Assembly (NCBI GenBank): GCA_964247745.1
Contig: CAXTVT010000012.1
Coordinates: 1-57,119 of the forward strand
DNA length: 57,119 nucleotides
Origin: RH-AL1 sp964247745
GTDB taxonomy: Bacteria; Pseudomonadota; Alphaproteobacteria; Rhizobiales; Beijerinckiaceae
Direction: 5' to 3'
Shown: piece by piece, positions 1-8,322 of the stretch
Layout of the letters: each line of letters opens with the position of its first letter
How positions within the stretch are numbered: position 1 is the first letter of the stretch
Notes under the pieces: generated by a model
What the model saw: only the letters and a program-made list of their open reading frames with translations
Database searches by the model: none
Told to the model about the DNA's origin: nothing
Position numbers and translations under genes: made by a program

Positions 1-518
1 ACGTGGTGTGCGGCGGCTTCGGCCTGCCGATCGCGCGCGACATGTGCCAGAAGGTCATCGTCGTCGCCTCAAACGACCTGCAATCGCTCTACGTCGCCAA
101 CAACGTCTGCTCGGCGGTGGAATATTTCCGCAAGCTCGGCGGCAACGTCGGCGTCGCCGGCATGGTCATCAACAAGGACGACCACACCGGGGAGGCTCAG
201 GCCTTCGCCGAGGGTGCCGGCATCCCGGTCCTGGCGGCAATCCCGGCCGACGAGGACATCCGCAAGAAGAGTGCGAATTACGAGATCATCGGCACGCCGG
301 GGAACCGTTGGGCCTCCGTCTTCGAGGATCTCGCGCAAAACGTCGCCGACGCGCCGCCGGTGCGGCCGAAGCCGATGACGCAGGACGGCCTGCTCGGCCT
401 GTTCTCCAGCGACGTCGTCGGCCGCAACGTGGTGCTGGTACCGGCCACGATGGAAGACATGTGCGGCCGCGCCGACGTGACCAAGCCCACCCTCGAAGTC
501 GTCTACGACGAGGTTTGA
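1..518 (+). CDS. bchX: Chlorophyllide a reductase iron protein subunit X (5' truncated)
   Basis: This is the C-terminal 171 or so residues of BchX, the ATP-dependent [4Fe-4S] reductase that feeds electrons to BchYZ when the B ring of chlorophyllide a is reduced in bacteriochlorophyll synthesis. The reading frame enters from the left edge at base 3. The visible part contains the conserved VCGGFGLPIARDMCQK segment, with the cluster-ligating cysteine typical of NifH/BchL/BchX proteins, followed by the nucleotide-dependent switch region and the family C-terminus. It ends with TGA five bases before bchY, so the genes are surely cotranscribed as part of the bchCXYZ-puf superoperon. Identification is firm; only the N-terminus with the P-loop is outside the window. 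Confidence 0.96.
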   Translation, partial: VVCGGFGLPIARDMCQKVIVVASNDLQSLYVANNVCSAVEYFRKLGGNVGVAGMVINKDDHTGEAQAFAEGAGIPVLAAIPADEDIRKKSANYEIIGTPGNRWASVFEDLAQNVADAPPVRPKPMTQDGLLGLFSSDVVGRNVVLVPATMEDMCGRADVTKPTLEVVYDEV

Positions 519-523
519 GGGTC

Positions 524-2092
524 ATGGATTTCGACGCGCCCCTCCACGCCGACGGCACCGGACCCATCACCCTCTCCGAAGCCGGCGAGCCGGTCGCGGC
601 GAGTGGCGATGGCTGCCACGGCGGCAAGGCGGAGATGCGTCGTGCAGCCGAGAAGGCCGGCAACAGCGAAGTGCTGTCGCGCTACGCCGCCGACTACCCG
701 CAGGGCCCGCACGATCAGCCCCAAAGCATGTGCCCGGCCTTCGGCTCGCTGCGCGTCGGCCTGCGCATGAAACGCACCGCCACCGTGCTGTCGGGCTCGG
801 CCTGTTGCGTCTATGGCCTCACGTTCACCGCGCATTTCTACGGCGCGCGTCGCTCCGTCGGCTACGTGCCGTTCAACTCGGAGACGCTGGTCACCGGTAA
901 GCTCTTCGAGGACATCCGCGACGCCGTCCACGCGCTGGCCAAGCCCGAGGATTACGACGCGATCGTCGTCACCAACCTCTGCGTGCCGACGGCCTCCGGC
1001 GTGCCGCTGCGTCTGCTGCCCAAGGCGATCGACGGCGTGCGCATCATCGGCATCGACGTGCCGGGCTTCGGCATCCCGACCCACGCCGAGGCCAAGGACG
1101 TGCTGGCCGGCGCCATGCTCGCCTACGCCCGAGAGGAGGTCATGGCCGGCCCGGTGCCGGCGCCGGAGAAGGGCCGCTCCGACAAGCCAACGGTAGCGCT
1201 GCTCGGCGAGATGTTCCCGGCCGATCCGGTCGGCATCGGCGCGCTGCTGGAGCCGCTCGGCCTCGCCGCCGGCCCCGTGGTGCCGACGCGCGAGTGGCGC
1301 GAGCTCTACGCCGCGCTGGATTGTTCGGTCGCCGCCGCGATCCATCCCTTCTACAAGGCCTCGATCCGCGAATTCGAGGCGGCCGGCCGCCCGATCGTCG
1401 GTTCCGCGCCCGTCGGCGTCGACGGCACCTCGGCCTGGCTCGATGGTATCGGCCGCGCCGCCGGCGTCGCGCAAACCAAGGTCGATGCCGCCAAGAACCG
1501 TTTCCTGCCGGCCATCAAGGCCGCGCTCGCCGCCAAGCCGATCAAGGGCCGCATCACGATCTCCGGCTACGAGGGCTCCGAGCTGCTCGTAGCCCGCCTG
1601 CTGGTCGAGAGCGGTGCCGACGTGCGCTACGTCGGCACGGCCTGTCCGCGCACGCCCTGGTCGGAGGCCGACCGCGAATGGCTCGACGCCCGCGGCATTC
1701 CCGTGACCTACCGCGCCTCGCTCGAACAGGACCTCCAGGCGATGGAGTGCTTCGAGCCGGACCTCGCCATCGGCACCACGCCGCTGGTGCAGAAGGCCAA
1801 GGCGCGCGGCATCCCGGCGCTGTACTTCACCAACCTCATCTCCGCCCGCCCGCTGTTCGGCATGATGGGCGCGGGATCGCTCGCGGAGGTGATCAATACC
1901 GCCATCGCATCGCGCCCGCGCTTCGATGCCATGCGCGATTTCTTCGAAGGCGTCGGCACCGGTCACGCCGCGGGGGTTTGGCAGGACCAACCTGTCGATC
2001 GGCCCGACTTCCGAGCCAAGTACAAGAAGGCGCTCGACATCAAGGCCAGGCAGCGCGCCGCCTCGACCCAGGATCTGGGAGGGCCGGCCTGA
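524..2092 (+). CDS. bchY: Chlorophyllide a reductase subunit Y
   Basis: BchY (522 aa) is one half of the NifDK-like catalytic component of chlorophyllide a oxidoreductase, which with BchZ reduces the C7-C8 bond of chlorophyllide a in the cytoplasm. The ATG at 524 follows the bchX stop closely. An upstream extension of the same frame across bchX is only overlap and was discarded. The N-terminal third holds conserved cysteines (MCPAFGSLR and SGSACCVYG) that fit cluster ligation at the BchYZ interface, and the rest shows the alternating alpha/beta pattern of nitrogenase-like subunits. The stop TGA overlaps the bchZ start by one base, which implies translational coupling. Confidence 0.97.
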   Translation: MDFDAPLHADGTGPITLSEAGEPVAASGDGCHGGKAEMRRAAEKAGNSEVLSRYAADYPQGPHDQPQSMCPAFGSLRVGLRMKRTATVLSGSACCVYGLTFTAHFYGARRSVGYVPFNSETLVTGKLFEDIRDAVHALAKPEDYDAIVVTNLCVPTASGVPLRLLPKAIDGVRIIGIDVPGFGIPTHAEAKDVLAGAMLAYAREEVMAGPVPAPEKGRSDKPTVALLGEMFPADPVGIGALLEPLGLAAGPVVPTREWRELYAALDCSVAAAIHPFYKASIREFEAAGRPIVGSAPVGVDGTSAWLDGIGRAAGVAQTKVDAAKNRFLPAIKAALAAKPIKGRITISGYEGSELLVARLLVESGADVRYVGTACPRTPWSEADREWLDARGIPVTYRASLEQDLQAMECFEPDLAIGTTPLVQKAKARGIPALYFTNLISARPLFGMMGAGSLAEVINTAIASRPRFDAMRDFFEGVGTGHAAGVWQDQPVDRPDFRAKYKKALDIKARQRAASTQDLGGPA

Positions 2093-3552
2093 TGCTCGTC
2101 CTCGACCACGACAGGGCCGGCGGATATTGGGGCGCGGTCTACGCCTTCACGGCCATCAAGGGACTGCAGGTCGTCATCGACGGTCCGGTCGGTTGCGAGA
2201 ACCTGCCGGTAACGGCGGTGTTGCACTACACCGACGGCCTGCCACCCCACGAGTTGCCGATCGTCGTCACCGGCCTCTCCGAGGAGGAGCTCGGCAAGAC
2301 CGGCACCGAAGGCGCGATGCGCCGCGCCCACAAAGTGCTGAACTCGGACGAACCCGCCGTGGTCGTGACCGGCTCGATCGCCGAGATGATCGGCGGCGGT
2401 GTGACGCCCGAAGGCACCAACATCAAGCGCTTCCTGCCGCGCACCATCGACGAGGACCAGTGGCAGTCGGCCGACCGTGCCATCAACTGGCTGTGGACCG
2501 AGTTCGGACCGAAGAAGGCGTCCGCGCCCAAGCCCCGCAAGGAGGGCGCGCGACCCAAGGTCAACATCGTCGGGGCGATCTACGGCACCTTCAACATGCC
2601 CTCCGACCTCGCCGAGATGCGCCGCATGGTGGAAGGCATCGGCGCCGAGGTGGCGATGACCTTCCCTCTCGGCAGCCATGTCGCCGATGTCGGCAAGCTC
2701 GCCGAGGCCGATGTCAACATCTGCCTCTATCGCGAGTTCGGCCGCCTGCTGTGCGAGGGGCTTGGGCGACCCTACCTGCAGGCGCCGATCGGCCTGCACT
2801 CCACCACCAAGTTCCTGCGCAAGCTCGGCGAGCTGCTCGGCCTCGACCCCGAGCCGTTCATCGAGAGCGAGAAGCACACGACCATCAAGCCGCTTTGGGA
2901 TTTGTGGCGTTCGGTGACGCAGGATTTCTTCGGCACGGCGAGCTTCGCGATCGTGGCGACCGAAACCTATTCCCGTGGGGTTCGGCACTTTCTCGAGGAC
3001 GAGATGGGGCTGCCCTGCACCTTCGCGGTGGCGCGCAAGCCCGGCGTCAAACCGGCCAACGACGACGTGCGCGAACTCTGCCGGACGAAGGCGCCGCTGG
3101 TAATGTTCGGCTCGTTCAACGAGCGGATGTATCTCGCCGAGGCCGGCTCGCGCGCGACCTACATCCCGCTCTCGTTCCCCGGCGCCATCATCCGCCGGCA
3201 CACGGGCACGCCGGTGATGGGCTATTCCGGCGCAACCTGGATCGTGCAGGAGGTCTGCAACGCGCTGTTCGACGCGCTCTTCCACATGATCCCCCTGGCC
3301 TCGGCCATGGACAAGGTCGAGGCGACGCCGGCTCGGCTCGGCGCGCGCACCAACGCGCTGGACTGGGACGACGATGCCCGCGCCGCCCTCGAGACGCTCG
3401 TCGAGGCGCAGCCGATGCTGGTGCGGATCTCCGCCGCCAAACGCTTCCGCGACGCGGCCGAACGCGTTGCCGAGCGCGACGGCGAGGGCCGCGTCACGTC
3501 GGACCACGTCGAGGCTTCGGCCTCGCTCTTCGCCGCGGGGCAGCCCGCATGA
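2092..3552 (+). CDS. bchZ: Chlorophyllide a reductase subunit Z
   Basis: BchZ (486 aa) is the NifK-like partner of BchY and completes the dark-operative chlorophyllide a reductase. The N-terminus carries GGYWGAVYAFTAIKGLQ and DGPVGCENLPVTAVLHY, the BchZ signature region with a cluster-ligating cysteine. A central region and a helical C-terminal tail rich in Arg and Asp follow. The length is normal for the family. Its ATG shares one base with the bchY stop. Downstream, pufQ begins 43 bp after the stop, which is the classical bchZ-pufQ junction of purple bacteria. An unrelated nitrogenase-like function is very unlikely given the neighbours. Confidence 0.97.
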   Translation: MLVLDHDRAGGYWGAVYAFTAIKGLQVVIDGPVGCENLPVTAVLHYTDGLPPHELPIVVTGLSEEELGKTGTEGAMRRAHKVLNSDEPAVVVTGSIAEMIGGGVTPEGTNIKRFLPRTIDEDQWQSADRAINWLWTEFGPKKASAPKPRKEGARPKVNIVGAIYGTFNMPSDLAEMRRMVEGIGAEVAMTFPLGSHVADVGKLAEADVNICLYREFGRLLCEGLGRPYLQAPIGLHSTTKFLRKLGELLGLDPEPFIESEKHTTIKPLWDLWRSVTQDFFGTASFAIVATETYSRGVRHFLEDEMGLPCTFAVARKPGVKPANDDVRELCRTKAPLVMFGSFNERMYLAEAGSRATYIPLSFPGAIIRRHTGTPVMGYSGATWIVQEVCNALFDALFHMIPLASAMDKVEATPARLGARTNALDWDDDARAALETLVEAQPMLVRISAAKRFRDAAERVAERDGEGRVTSDHVEASASLFAAGQPA

Positions 3553-3595
3553 CCAGCACGCGCCGCCAGGCCACCACGCTCCGAGGGAGAACCGC

Positions 3596-3811
3596 ATGAC
3601 CTTCATGACCGCCAACGAGCGGGTCACCCGTGATTGGGACAGCCTGCAATTTCGCGCGATCTTCGCGGTCTGCTACCCGGCCTGCTTCTTCGCCGCCGCG
3701 TCGCGCCGTTTGAGCCCGAACTTCTGGCAGAACGCGTCGTCGCCCCGCCGGCTCTTCGCCGAGGCCCGGGAGGCCGCCGGCACCATCGCGCGTTTCGCCC
3801 TCGCGGGCTGA
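3596..3811 (+). CDS. pufQ: PufQ, bacteriochlorophyll/puf assembly protein
   Basis: This is a small protein of 71 aa placed exactly where pufQ sits in other purple bacteria, between bchZ and pufB. PufQ is a one-helix membrane protein that stimulates bacteriochlorophyll formation and may carry pigment intermediates. The sequence shows a hydrophobic segment near residues 19-36 (FRAIFAVCYPACFFAAA) and a C-terminal block SPRRLFAEAREAAGTI that resembles the conserved PufQ tail. I chose the ATG at 3596 because GGGAGAA lies just upstream; longer upstream starts would overlap bchZ. PufQ is poorly conserved, so the call relies partly on position. Confidence 0.85.
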   Translation: MTFMTANERVTRDWDSLQFRAIFAVCYPACFFAAASRRLSPNFWQNASSPRRLFAEAREAAGTIARFALAG

Positions 3812-3936
3812 CGTCGCATCGAAGTTATACGTCCGGGTGACCAGACGCATAAAACGCCGGGACATGGTGTTCCGGCAATCCTGCCGCAGGGACTGTCGCG
3901 GTAATCGCCCCAAGGGGCCTTAGTAGGGAGGGTAAC

Positions 3937-4155
3937 ATGGCTGAAGTCCCGGGACGCGACGTCTCCATTTCAGGCATGACGGAACCGGAAGCACGTGAAT
4001 TCCACTCCATCTTCGTCACCAGCTTCATCGCCTTTACTGTGATCGCGATCATCGCGCACATTCTGGTGTGGCTGTGGCGTCCGTGGATTCCGGGTCCGAA
4101 TGGCTACAAGACGTCGATGGACGTTCTCCATCACGCACTCACCATGCTCGGTTAA
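3937..4155 (+). CDS. pufB: Light-harvesting 1 beta subunit
   Basis: PufB (72 aa) is the beta polypeptide of the LH1 antenna ring around the reaction centre. It has the expected polar N-terminus (TEPEAREFHSIFVTSF), one transmembrane helix of about 21 residues, and the conserved histidine in IIAHILVWLWRPW that ligates bacteriochlorophyll a, followed by the aromatic RPW cap. The C-terminal extension after PNGYK is slightly long for the family. A strong ribosome site (AGGGAGGG) precedes the ATG, and a short GC stem at 3907-3918 lies just before it. pufA follows after 14 bp. Confidence 0.97.
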   Translation: MAEVPGRDVSISGMTEPEAREFHSIFVTSFIAFTVIAIIAHILVWLWRPWIPGPNGYKTSMDVLHHALTMLG

Positions 4156-4169
4156 GGGGAGAACATATC

Positions 4170-4361
4170 ATGTGGCGTGTTTGGCTGCTTTTCGATCCCC
4201 GCAGGACGCTCGTGGCTCTGTTCACGTTCCTCTTCGCGCTGGCACTGCTGATCCACTTCATCCTGCTTTCGACCGATCGCTTCAACTGGCTTGAAGGATC
4301 GCACGCGAAGCAGGCTGCGGCGGCCAGCCAGATGTCGCCGGTCCCCGCACCGGCGCACTAG
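4170..4361 (+). CDS. pufA: Light-harvesting 1 alpha subunit
   Basis: PufA (63 aa) is the alpha polypeptide of the LH1 antenna. It starts with MWRVWLLFDPRR, the usual alpha N-terminus, and has one transmembrane helix that ends at the bacteriochlorophyll-ligating histidine in LLIHFILLSTDRFNWLEG. An Ala/Pro tail follows. The ATG at 4170 has GGGGAG eight or nine bases upstream; a longer reading frame inside pufB is spurious. pufB and pufA products assemble one-to-one. The gap to pufL (142 bp) is much larger than other gaps in this operon and holds RNA hairpins. Confidence 0.97.
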   Translation: MWRVWLLFDPRRTLVALFTFLFALALLIHFILLSTDRFNWLEGSHAKQAAAASQMSPVPAPAH

Positions 4362-4387
4362 CGCCGCCGGATCGACGCACGACGATG

Positions 4388-4414
4388 ACGACGGCCGGTT
4401 CGTTCGGCCGTCGT
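4388..4414 (+). promoter_or_regulatory. Intercistronic hairpin between pufA and pufL
   Basis: A perfect 10-bp stem (ACGACGGCCG pairing with CGGCCGTCGT, 7-base loop) is followed by TT. In Rhodobacter, hairpins at this position protect the pufBA part of the mRNA and so set the high ratio of antenna to reaction centre; the same role here is an inference. A second, weaker stem around 4475-4492 contains the GGGGAG that serves as pufL ribosome site. Confidence 0.7.
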
Positions 4415-4503
4415 TTCCAGGACGCGTATGAGCCTACGACAACAAACGGTTTGGCACGGCGACGAGGCGAGAGACCCCGGGCACGTGCGGGGAGACACTC
4501 GTC

Positions 4504-5328
4504 ATGTCAATGCTCAGCTTCGAGCGCAAATATCGCGTGCCCGGTGGCACGCTCGTCGGGGGCGACCTGTTCGACTTCTGGGTCGGGCCGTTTTACGTCG
4601 GCTTCTTCGGCGTCACCACGATCTTCTTCTCGTTCATCGGCACGGCGCTGATCGTCTACGGCGCGGCGCTCGGGCCGACCTGGAACATCTGGCAGATCAA
4701 CATCGCGCCGCCCGACGTCTCCTACGGCCTCGCCCTCGCGCCGCTGAAGGAGGGTGGGCTCTGGCAGCTGATCACGATCAGCGCGATCGGCGCATTCGGC
4801 TCGTGGGCGCTTCGCGAGGTCGAGATCTGCCGCAAGCTCGGCATCGGCCTCCACGTGCCCATCGCGTTCTCCGTCGCGATCTTCGCCTACATCTGCCTCG
4901 AGGTGGTGCGGCCGGTGCTGCTCGGCGCCTGGGGATTCGGCTTCCCATACGGGATCCTGTCGCACCTCGATTGGGTCTCGAACACCGGCTACCAGTACCT
5001 GCATTTCCACTATAATCCCGCGCACATGCTGGGCGTGACGTTCTTCTTCGCCACGACGCTGGCGCTGTCCCTGCACGGCTCGCTGGTTTTATCCTCGACC
5101 AATCCGCAGAAGGGTCAGAGGGTCAAGACGCCCGAGCACGAGAACACGGTGTTTCGCGATTACGTCGGCTGGTCGATCGGAACGCTCGGCATTCACCGCC
5201 TCGGCCTGTTCCTCGCGCTGTCCGCCGGGTTCTGGAGCGCCGTCTGCATCGTGATCTCGGGTCCGTTCTGGTCGCGCGGCTGGCCGGAATGGTGGTCGTG
5301 GTGGCTCAACCTGCCGATCTGGCGCTGA
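4504..5328 (+). CDS. pufL: Photosynthetic reaction centre L subunit
   Basis: PufL (274 aa) is the L subunit of the type II reaction centre, which with PufM binds the special pair, accessory bacteriochlorophylls, bacteriopheophytins and quinones in the cytoplasmic membrane. The sequence starts MSMLSFERKYRVPGGTL, has five hydrophobic helices, and keeps the conserved GFPYGILSHLDW and HFHYNPAHMLGV blocks that contain pigment-ligating histidines, plus the QB-side region with EHENTVFRD. The length matches the family. ATG 4504 follows GGGGAG. The stop is 14 bp before pufM. Confidence 0.98.
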   Translation: MSMLSFERKYRVPGGTLVGGDLFDFWVGPFYVGFFGVTTIFFSFIGTALIVYGAALGPTWNIWQINIAPPDVSYGLALAPLKEGGLWQLITISAIGAFGSWALREVEICRKLGIGLHVPIAFSVAIFAYICLEVVRPVLLGAWGFGFPYGILSHLDWVSNTGYQYLHFHYNPAHMLGVTFFFATTLALSLHGSLVLSSTNPQKGQRVKTPEHENTVFRDYVGWSIGTLGIHRLGLFLALSAGFWSAVCIVISGPFWSRGWPEWWSWWLNLPIWR

Positions 5329-5342
5329 GGGGAGGATCAGTC

Positions 5343-6326
5343 ATGGCCGAATATCAAAACATCTTCACCCAGGTTCAGATCCGCGGTCCGCTCTACCTCG
5401 GCGTCGCCCTGCCGGGACACGGCAACCGCGAGCGCGTCGGCGCGCCGTTCTTCAACTTCTGGGCCGGCGTGATCGGCGACGCCCAGGTCGGGCCCGTCTA
5501 CCTGGGCTTCCTCGGGATCGCGTCGCTGCTCTGCGGCGTGCTCGCCTTCGAGATCATCGGGCTCAACATGTGGGCCTCGGTGAACTGGGATCCCGTGCAG
5601 TTCGTGCGTCAACTGCCGTGGCTCGCGCTGGAGCCGCCGCCACCATCGTTGGGGCTTTGTATCCTCTGCCCGCTCGACCAGGGTGGCTGGTGGCAGATCG
5701 CCGGATTCTTCCTGACGGCGTCGATCCTGCTGTGGTGGGGCCGCATCTACCGTCGCGCCAAGATCCTGGGTATGGGGACGCACGCGGCCTGGGCCTTCAT
5801 GTCGGCGATCTGGCTGTACCTGGTGCTCGGCTTCATCCGGCCGCTGCTGATGGGTAGCTGGGGCGAGGCGGTGCCGTTCGGCATCTTCCCGCACCTCGAT
5901 TGGACCGCGGCGTTTTCGCTGCGCTACGGCAACCTCTTCTACAATCCGTTCCACATGCTCTCGATCGCGTTCCTCTACGGATCGACGCTGCTGTTCGCGA
6001 TGCACGGCGCCACCATCCTGGCGGTGAGCCGGCTCGGCGGCGAGCGCGAGATCGAGCAGATCGTCGACCGCGGAACGGCCTCGGAGCGCGCGGCCTTGTT
6101 CTGGCGCTGGACCATGGGCTTCAACGCCACCATGGAGTCGGTGCACCGCTGGGCCTGGTGGTTCGCCGTGCTGACCCCGCTCGTCGGCGGCATCGGCATC
6201 CTGCTGTCGGGCACCGCGGTCGATAACTGGTACCTCTGGGCCGTCAAGCACGGAGTCGCTCCGCAATATCCGCACGCCGGTCCGCCGGTGATCGATCCCG
6301 CCACGCTCACGGGGGCACCGCAATGA
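5343..6326 (+). CDS. pufM: Photosynthetic reaction centre M subunit
   Basis: PufM (327 aa) is the M subunit of the reaction centre. It keeps the family landmarks: the N-terminal NIFTQVQIRGP, the five membrane helices, FPHLDWTAAFSLRYGNL and NPFHMLSIAFLYGS with pigment ligands, and ATMESVHRWAWW. The ATG at 5343 follows GAGGGGAGGATCA. One oddity is the periplasmic loop near residues 99-115, where the sequence has C106 and C109 (LGLCILCPLDQGG) instead of the usual proline-rich segment without cysteine. It overlaps pufC by four bases (ATGA), so translation is coupled. Confidence 0.98.
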   Translation: MAEYQNIFTQVQIRGPLYLGVALPGHGNRERVGAPFFNFWAGVIGDAQVGPVYLGFLGIASLLCGVLAFEIIGLNMWASVNWDPVQFVRQLPWLALEPPPPSLGLCILCPLDQGGWWQIAGFFLTASILLWWGRIYRRAKILGMGTHAAWAFMSAIWLYLVLGFIRPLLMGSWGEAVPFGIFPHLDWTAAFSLRYGNLFYNPFHMLSIAFLYGSTLLFAMHGATILAVSRLGGEREIEQIVDRGTASERAALFWRWTMGFNATMESVHRWAWWFAVLTPLVGGIGILLSGTAVDNWYLWAVKHGVAPQYPHAGPPVIDPATLTGAPQ

Positions 6327-7549
6327 AGAGGATCGGCCTCGGCATCTGGGTCGGCGGCGTCTTCGCCGTAGCGGCCTTCGCCTATATCGTGTTCGGCACG
6401 TTCCAGTCGCCGCGCACCGAGACCGTGCAGCACGGCTATCGTGGCACCGGGATGGACCTGATCTACCATCGCGCCGAACTCGCGCTGGAGCAGCAGAAGA
6501 ACGCGCTGCCCGATCCCATCGATCCGGCCGAGAAGACCGGGACGAAGGCCAAGGACGTCTATCAGAACGTCAAGGTGCTCGGGGATGTCGACGCCGCCGA
6601 GTTCTTGCGCGTGATGACGAGCTTCGCCGCCTGGGTGGCGCCCAACAACGGCGGCTGCGCCTATTGCCACGGCAACGAAGGCAACTTTGCCTCCGACGCG
6701 CTCTACACCAAGCGCGTGGCGCGGCGCATGCTGCAGATGACCCGGCACGTCAATGCCGATTGGAAGTCGCATGTCGCCAACGTCGGGGTGACCTGCTGGA
6801 CCTGTCACCGCGGACAACCCGTGCCGTCCTACATCTGGTTCAACAATCCCGGCACGCCGGCGGAGATGGCGGTGCCGGCCGAGCTCGCCGGCGGCTCCTC
6901 GCTGCCGACGGACCCGCTGACGCCGTATCTGCAGCAGGCCAAGGAGATCCGCGTCAACGCCACCGTTCCGCTGGCAGGGACCGATCACCAGTCGATCAAG
7001 CAGACCGAGGGGACGTATTCGCTCATGATGCACATGAGCACGGCGCTAGGCGTGAACTGCACGTATTGCCACAACACGCGGGCGTTCTCGAACTGGAGCC
7101 AGTCGACGCCGCAACGCGTCAACGCCTGGTACGGCATCCGCATGGTGCGGGACGTCAACGTCAACTTTCTCGAAAGCCTGAACGGCGTGTTCCCGGCCAA
7201 CCGGCTCGGGCCGCACGGCGACGTCCCCAAGGTGGACTGCACGACCTGTCACCAGGGGGCCTTCAAGCCGCTGCTCGGCGCCTCGATGATCGAGACCTAT
7301 CCGGAGCTGGCCGAGACGATGGACGTGGCCAGCGTCGACAAGAAGGACGAGCCGGCCGCAGCGCCGGCTGCGGCTCCGCCCGCCTCGGCAGCCCCGGCGC
7401 CACCCTCGCCCGAGCCCAAGGCGGCCACGCCGCCGGCGCCCCCGCCGACGGCCTCCGCCGAGCCGCCCGCTCCTGCGGCGACGACGCCGGCGGCGGCGCC
7501 TTCGATGGATGCGCCCGAGCCACCGCAGGGCGCCGACCCGAAGTACTGA
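6323..7549 (+). CDS. pufC: Reaction centre tetraheme cytochrome c subunit
   Basis: PufC (408 aa) is the periplasmic tetraheme cytochrome that re-reduces the photo-oxidised special pair. Four CxxCH heme sites are visible at about residues 112-116 (CAYCH), 158-162 (CWTCH), 246-250 (CTYCH) and 306-310 (CTTCH), with methionines before them as axial ligands. The N-terminus has one hydrophobic helix (residues 7-25) and no lipobox cysteine, so it is probably held by an uncleaved membrane anchor. Residues 340-408 form a Pro/Ala-rich tail that looks disordered. It is the last gene of the superoperon; no pufX follows, and a strong terminator is 11 bp downstream. Confidence 0.98.
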   Translation: MKRIGLGIWVGGVFAVAAFAYIVFGTFQSPRTETVQHGYRGTGMDLIYHRAELALEQQKNALPDPIDPAEKTGTKAKDVYQNVKVLGDVDAAEFLRVMTSFAAWVAPNNGGCAYCHGNEGNFASDALYTKRVARRMLQMTRHVNADWKSHVANVGVTCWTCHRGQPVPSYIWFNNPGTPAEMAVPAELAGGSSLPTDPLTPYLQQAKEIRVNATVPLAGTDHQSIKQTEGTYSLMMHMSTALGVNCTYCHNTRAFSNWSQSTPQRVNAWYGIRMVRDVNVNFLESLNGVFPANRLGPHGDVPKVDCTTCHQGAFKPLLGASMIETYPELAETMDVASVDKKDEPAAAPAAAPPASAAPAPPSPEPKAATPPAPPPTASAEPPAPAATTPAAAPSMDAPEPPQGADPKY

Positions 7550-7560
7550 ACGAGCGCCTC

Positions 7561-7590
7561 AGGACCCCGGCACGTGCCGGGGTCCTTCTC
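7561..7590 (+). terminator. Intrinsic terminator after pufC
   Basis: A perfect 26-base palindrome (7561-7586, core CCCCGGCACGTGCCGGGG) is followed by a short T/C-rich tract. It begins 11 bp after the pufC stop, so it probably ends the bchXYZ-puf transcript. Confidence 0.85.
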
Positions 7591-7650
7591 GTTTCACACC
7601 CATCCAGAGGCTGGCTGGACGCGCTGGGCCGGGCAGCCTAAGCCGGACCC

Positions 7651-8322
7651 ATGTCGCAAAGCCTCGCCACCCTCCCGCCCGTCGAGGTCGACGCCGGCTT
7701 CGCCGCTCTCATCCGCGAGCGCACCAAGCTCGTGCATCGCGCCGCCGAGCGCGCCGGCTTCATTGCCGACCTGCTGCACGGCCGCGCCACGACGGCGGGC
7801 TACGCCCTGTTTCTGCGCAACCTCCACCCGGCCTACGCCGCGCTCGAGCCGGCTCTGGCGACCTGGGCGGCCGATCCGGTCGCCGGCGCCTTCGCCGATC
7901 CGCGCCTGCATCGTCTCGAGGCGCTCGCCGCCGATCTGAGCGCGATCGCCGGCGCGGATTGGACGACCTTGCCCGTGCTGCCGGAAGCGGCGGCCTACGC
8001 GGCGGCGATCACGGCCGTCGCGGCGTATCCCAGCCGTCTCGTTGGCCACGCCTATGCCCGCTATCTCGGCGATCTCAGCGGCGGCCAGATCCTCAAGCCG
8101 CTGCTCGCGCGCATGCTGGGCCTGGGTCCGGAGGCGCTCGGATTCTATGACTTTCCCACCTTCGCCGACCTCGCCGTGCCAAAATTCGCGTTGCGCACCG
8201 CCCTCGATGCCGTGCCGGTCACGAGCGACGACGGGGAGGCTCTCTGCGATGAGGCCATCGCGGCCTTCCAACACAACATCGCCGTTTCGGAGGCGGTGCA
8301 AGCCGCGCTCGGACAGCGGTGA
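7651..8322 (+). CDS. Heme oxygenase (HO-1 type)
   Basis: This 223-aa protein matches the alpha-helical heme oxygenase family that opens heme to biliverdin, iron and CO. The proximal histidine is likely in the N-terminal TKLVHRAAERAGF helix, and the distal helix motif HAYARYLGDLSGGQIL is a near-perfect family signature. It lies directly after the puf terminator. In photosynthetic relatives such a gene supplies biliverdin to bacteriophytochromes that control photosystem genes; no phytochrome gene is inside this window, so an iron-scavenging role is also possible. It overlaps the next gene by four bases (GTGA). Confidence 0.93.
   Translation: MSQSLATLPPVEVDAGFAALIRERTKLVHRAAERAGFIADLLHGRATTAGYALFLRNLHPAYAALEPALATWAADPVAGAFADPRLHRLEALAADLSAIAGADWTTLPVLPEAAAYAAAITAVAAYPSRLVGHAYARYLGDLSGGQILKPLLARMLGLGPEALGFYDFPTFADLAVPKFALRTALDAVPVTSDDGEALCDEAIAAFQHNIAVSEAVQAALGQR

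Noticed and set aside
1926..3627. Long frames on both strands overlapping bchZ
   Set aside because: bchZ is certain from its motifs; the others are Arg/Pro/Ala-rich shadows caused by high GC.
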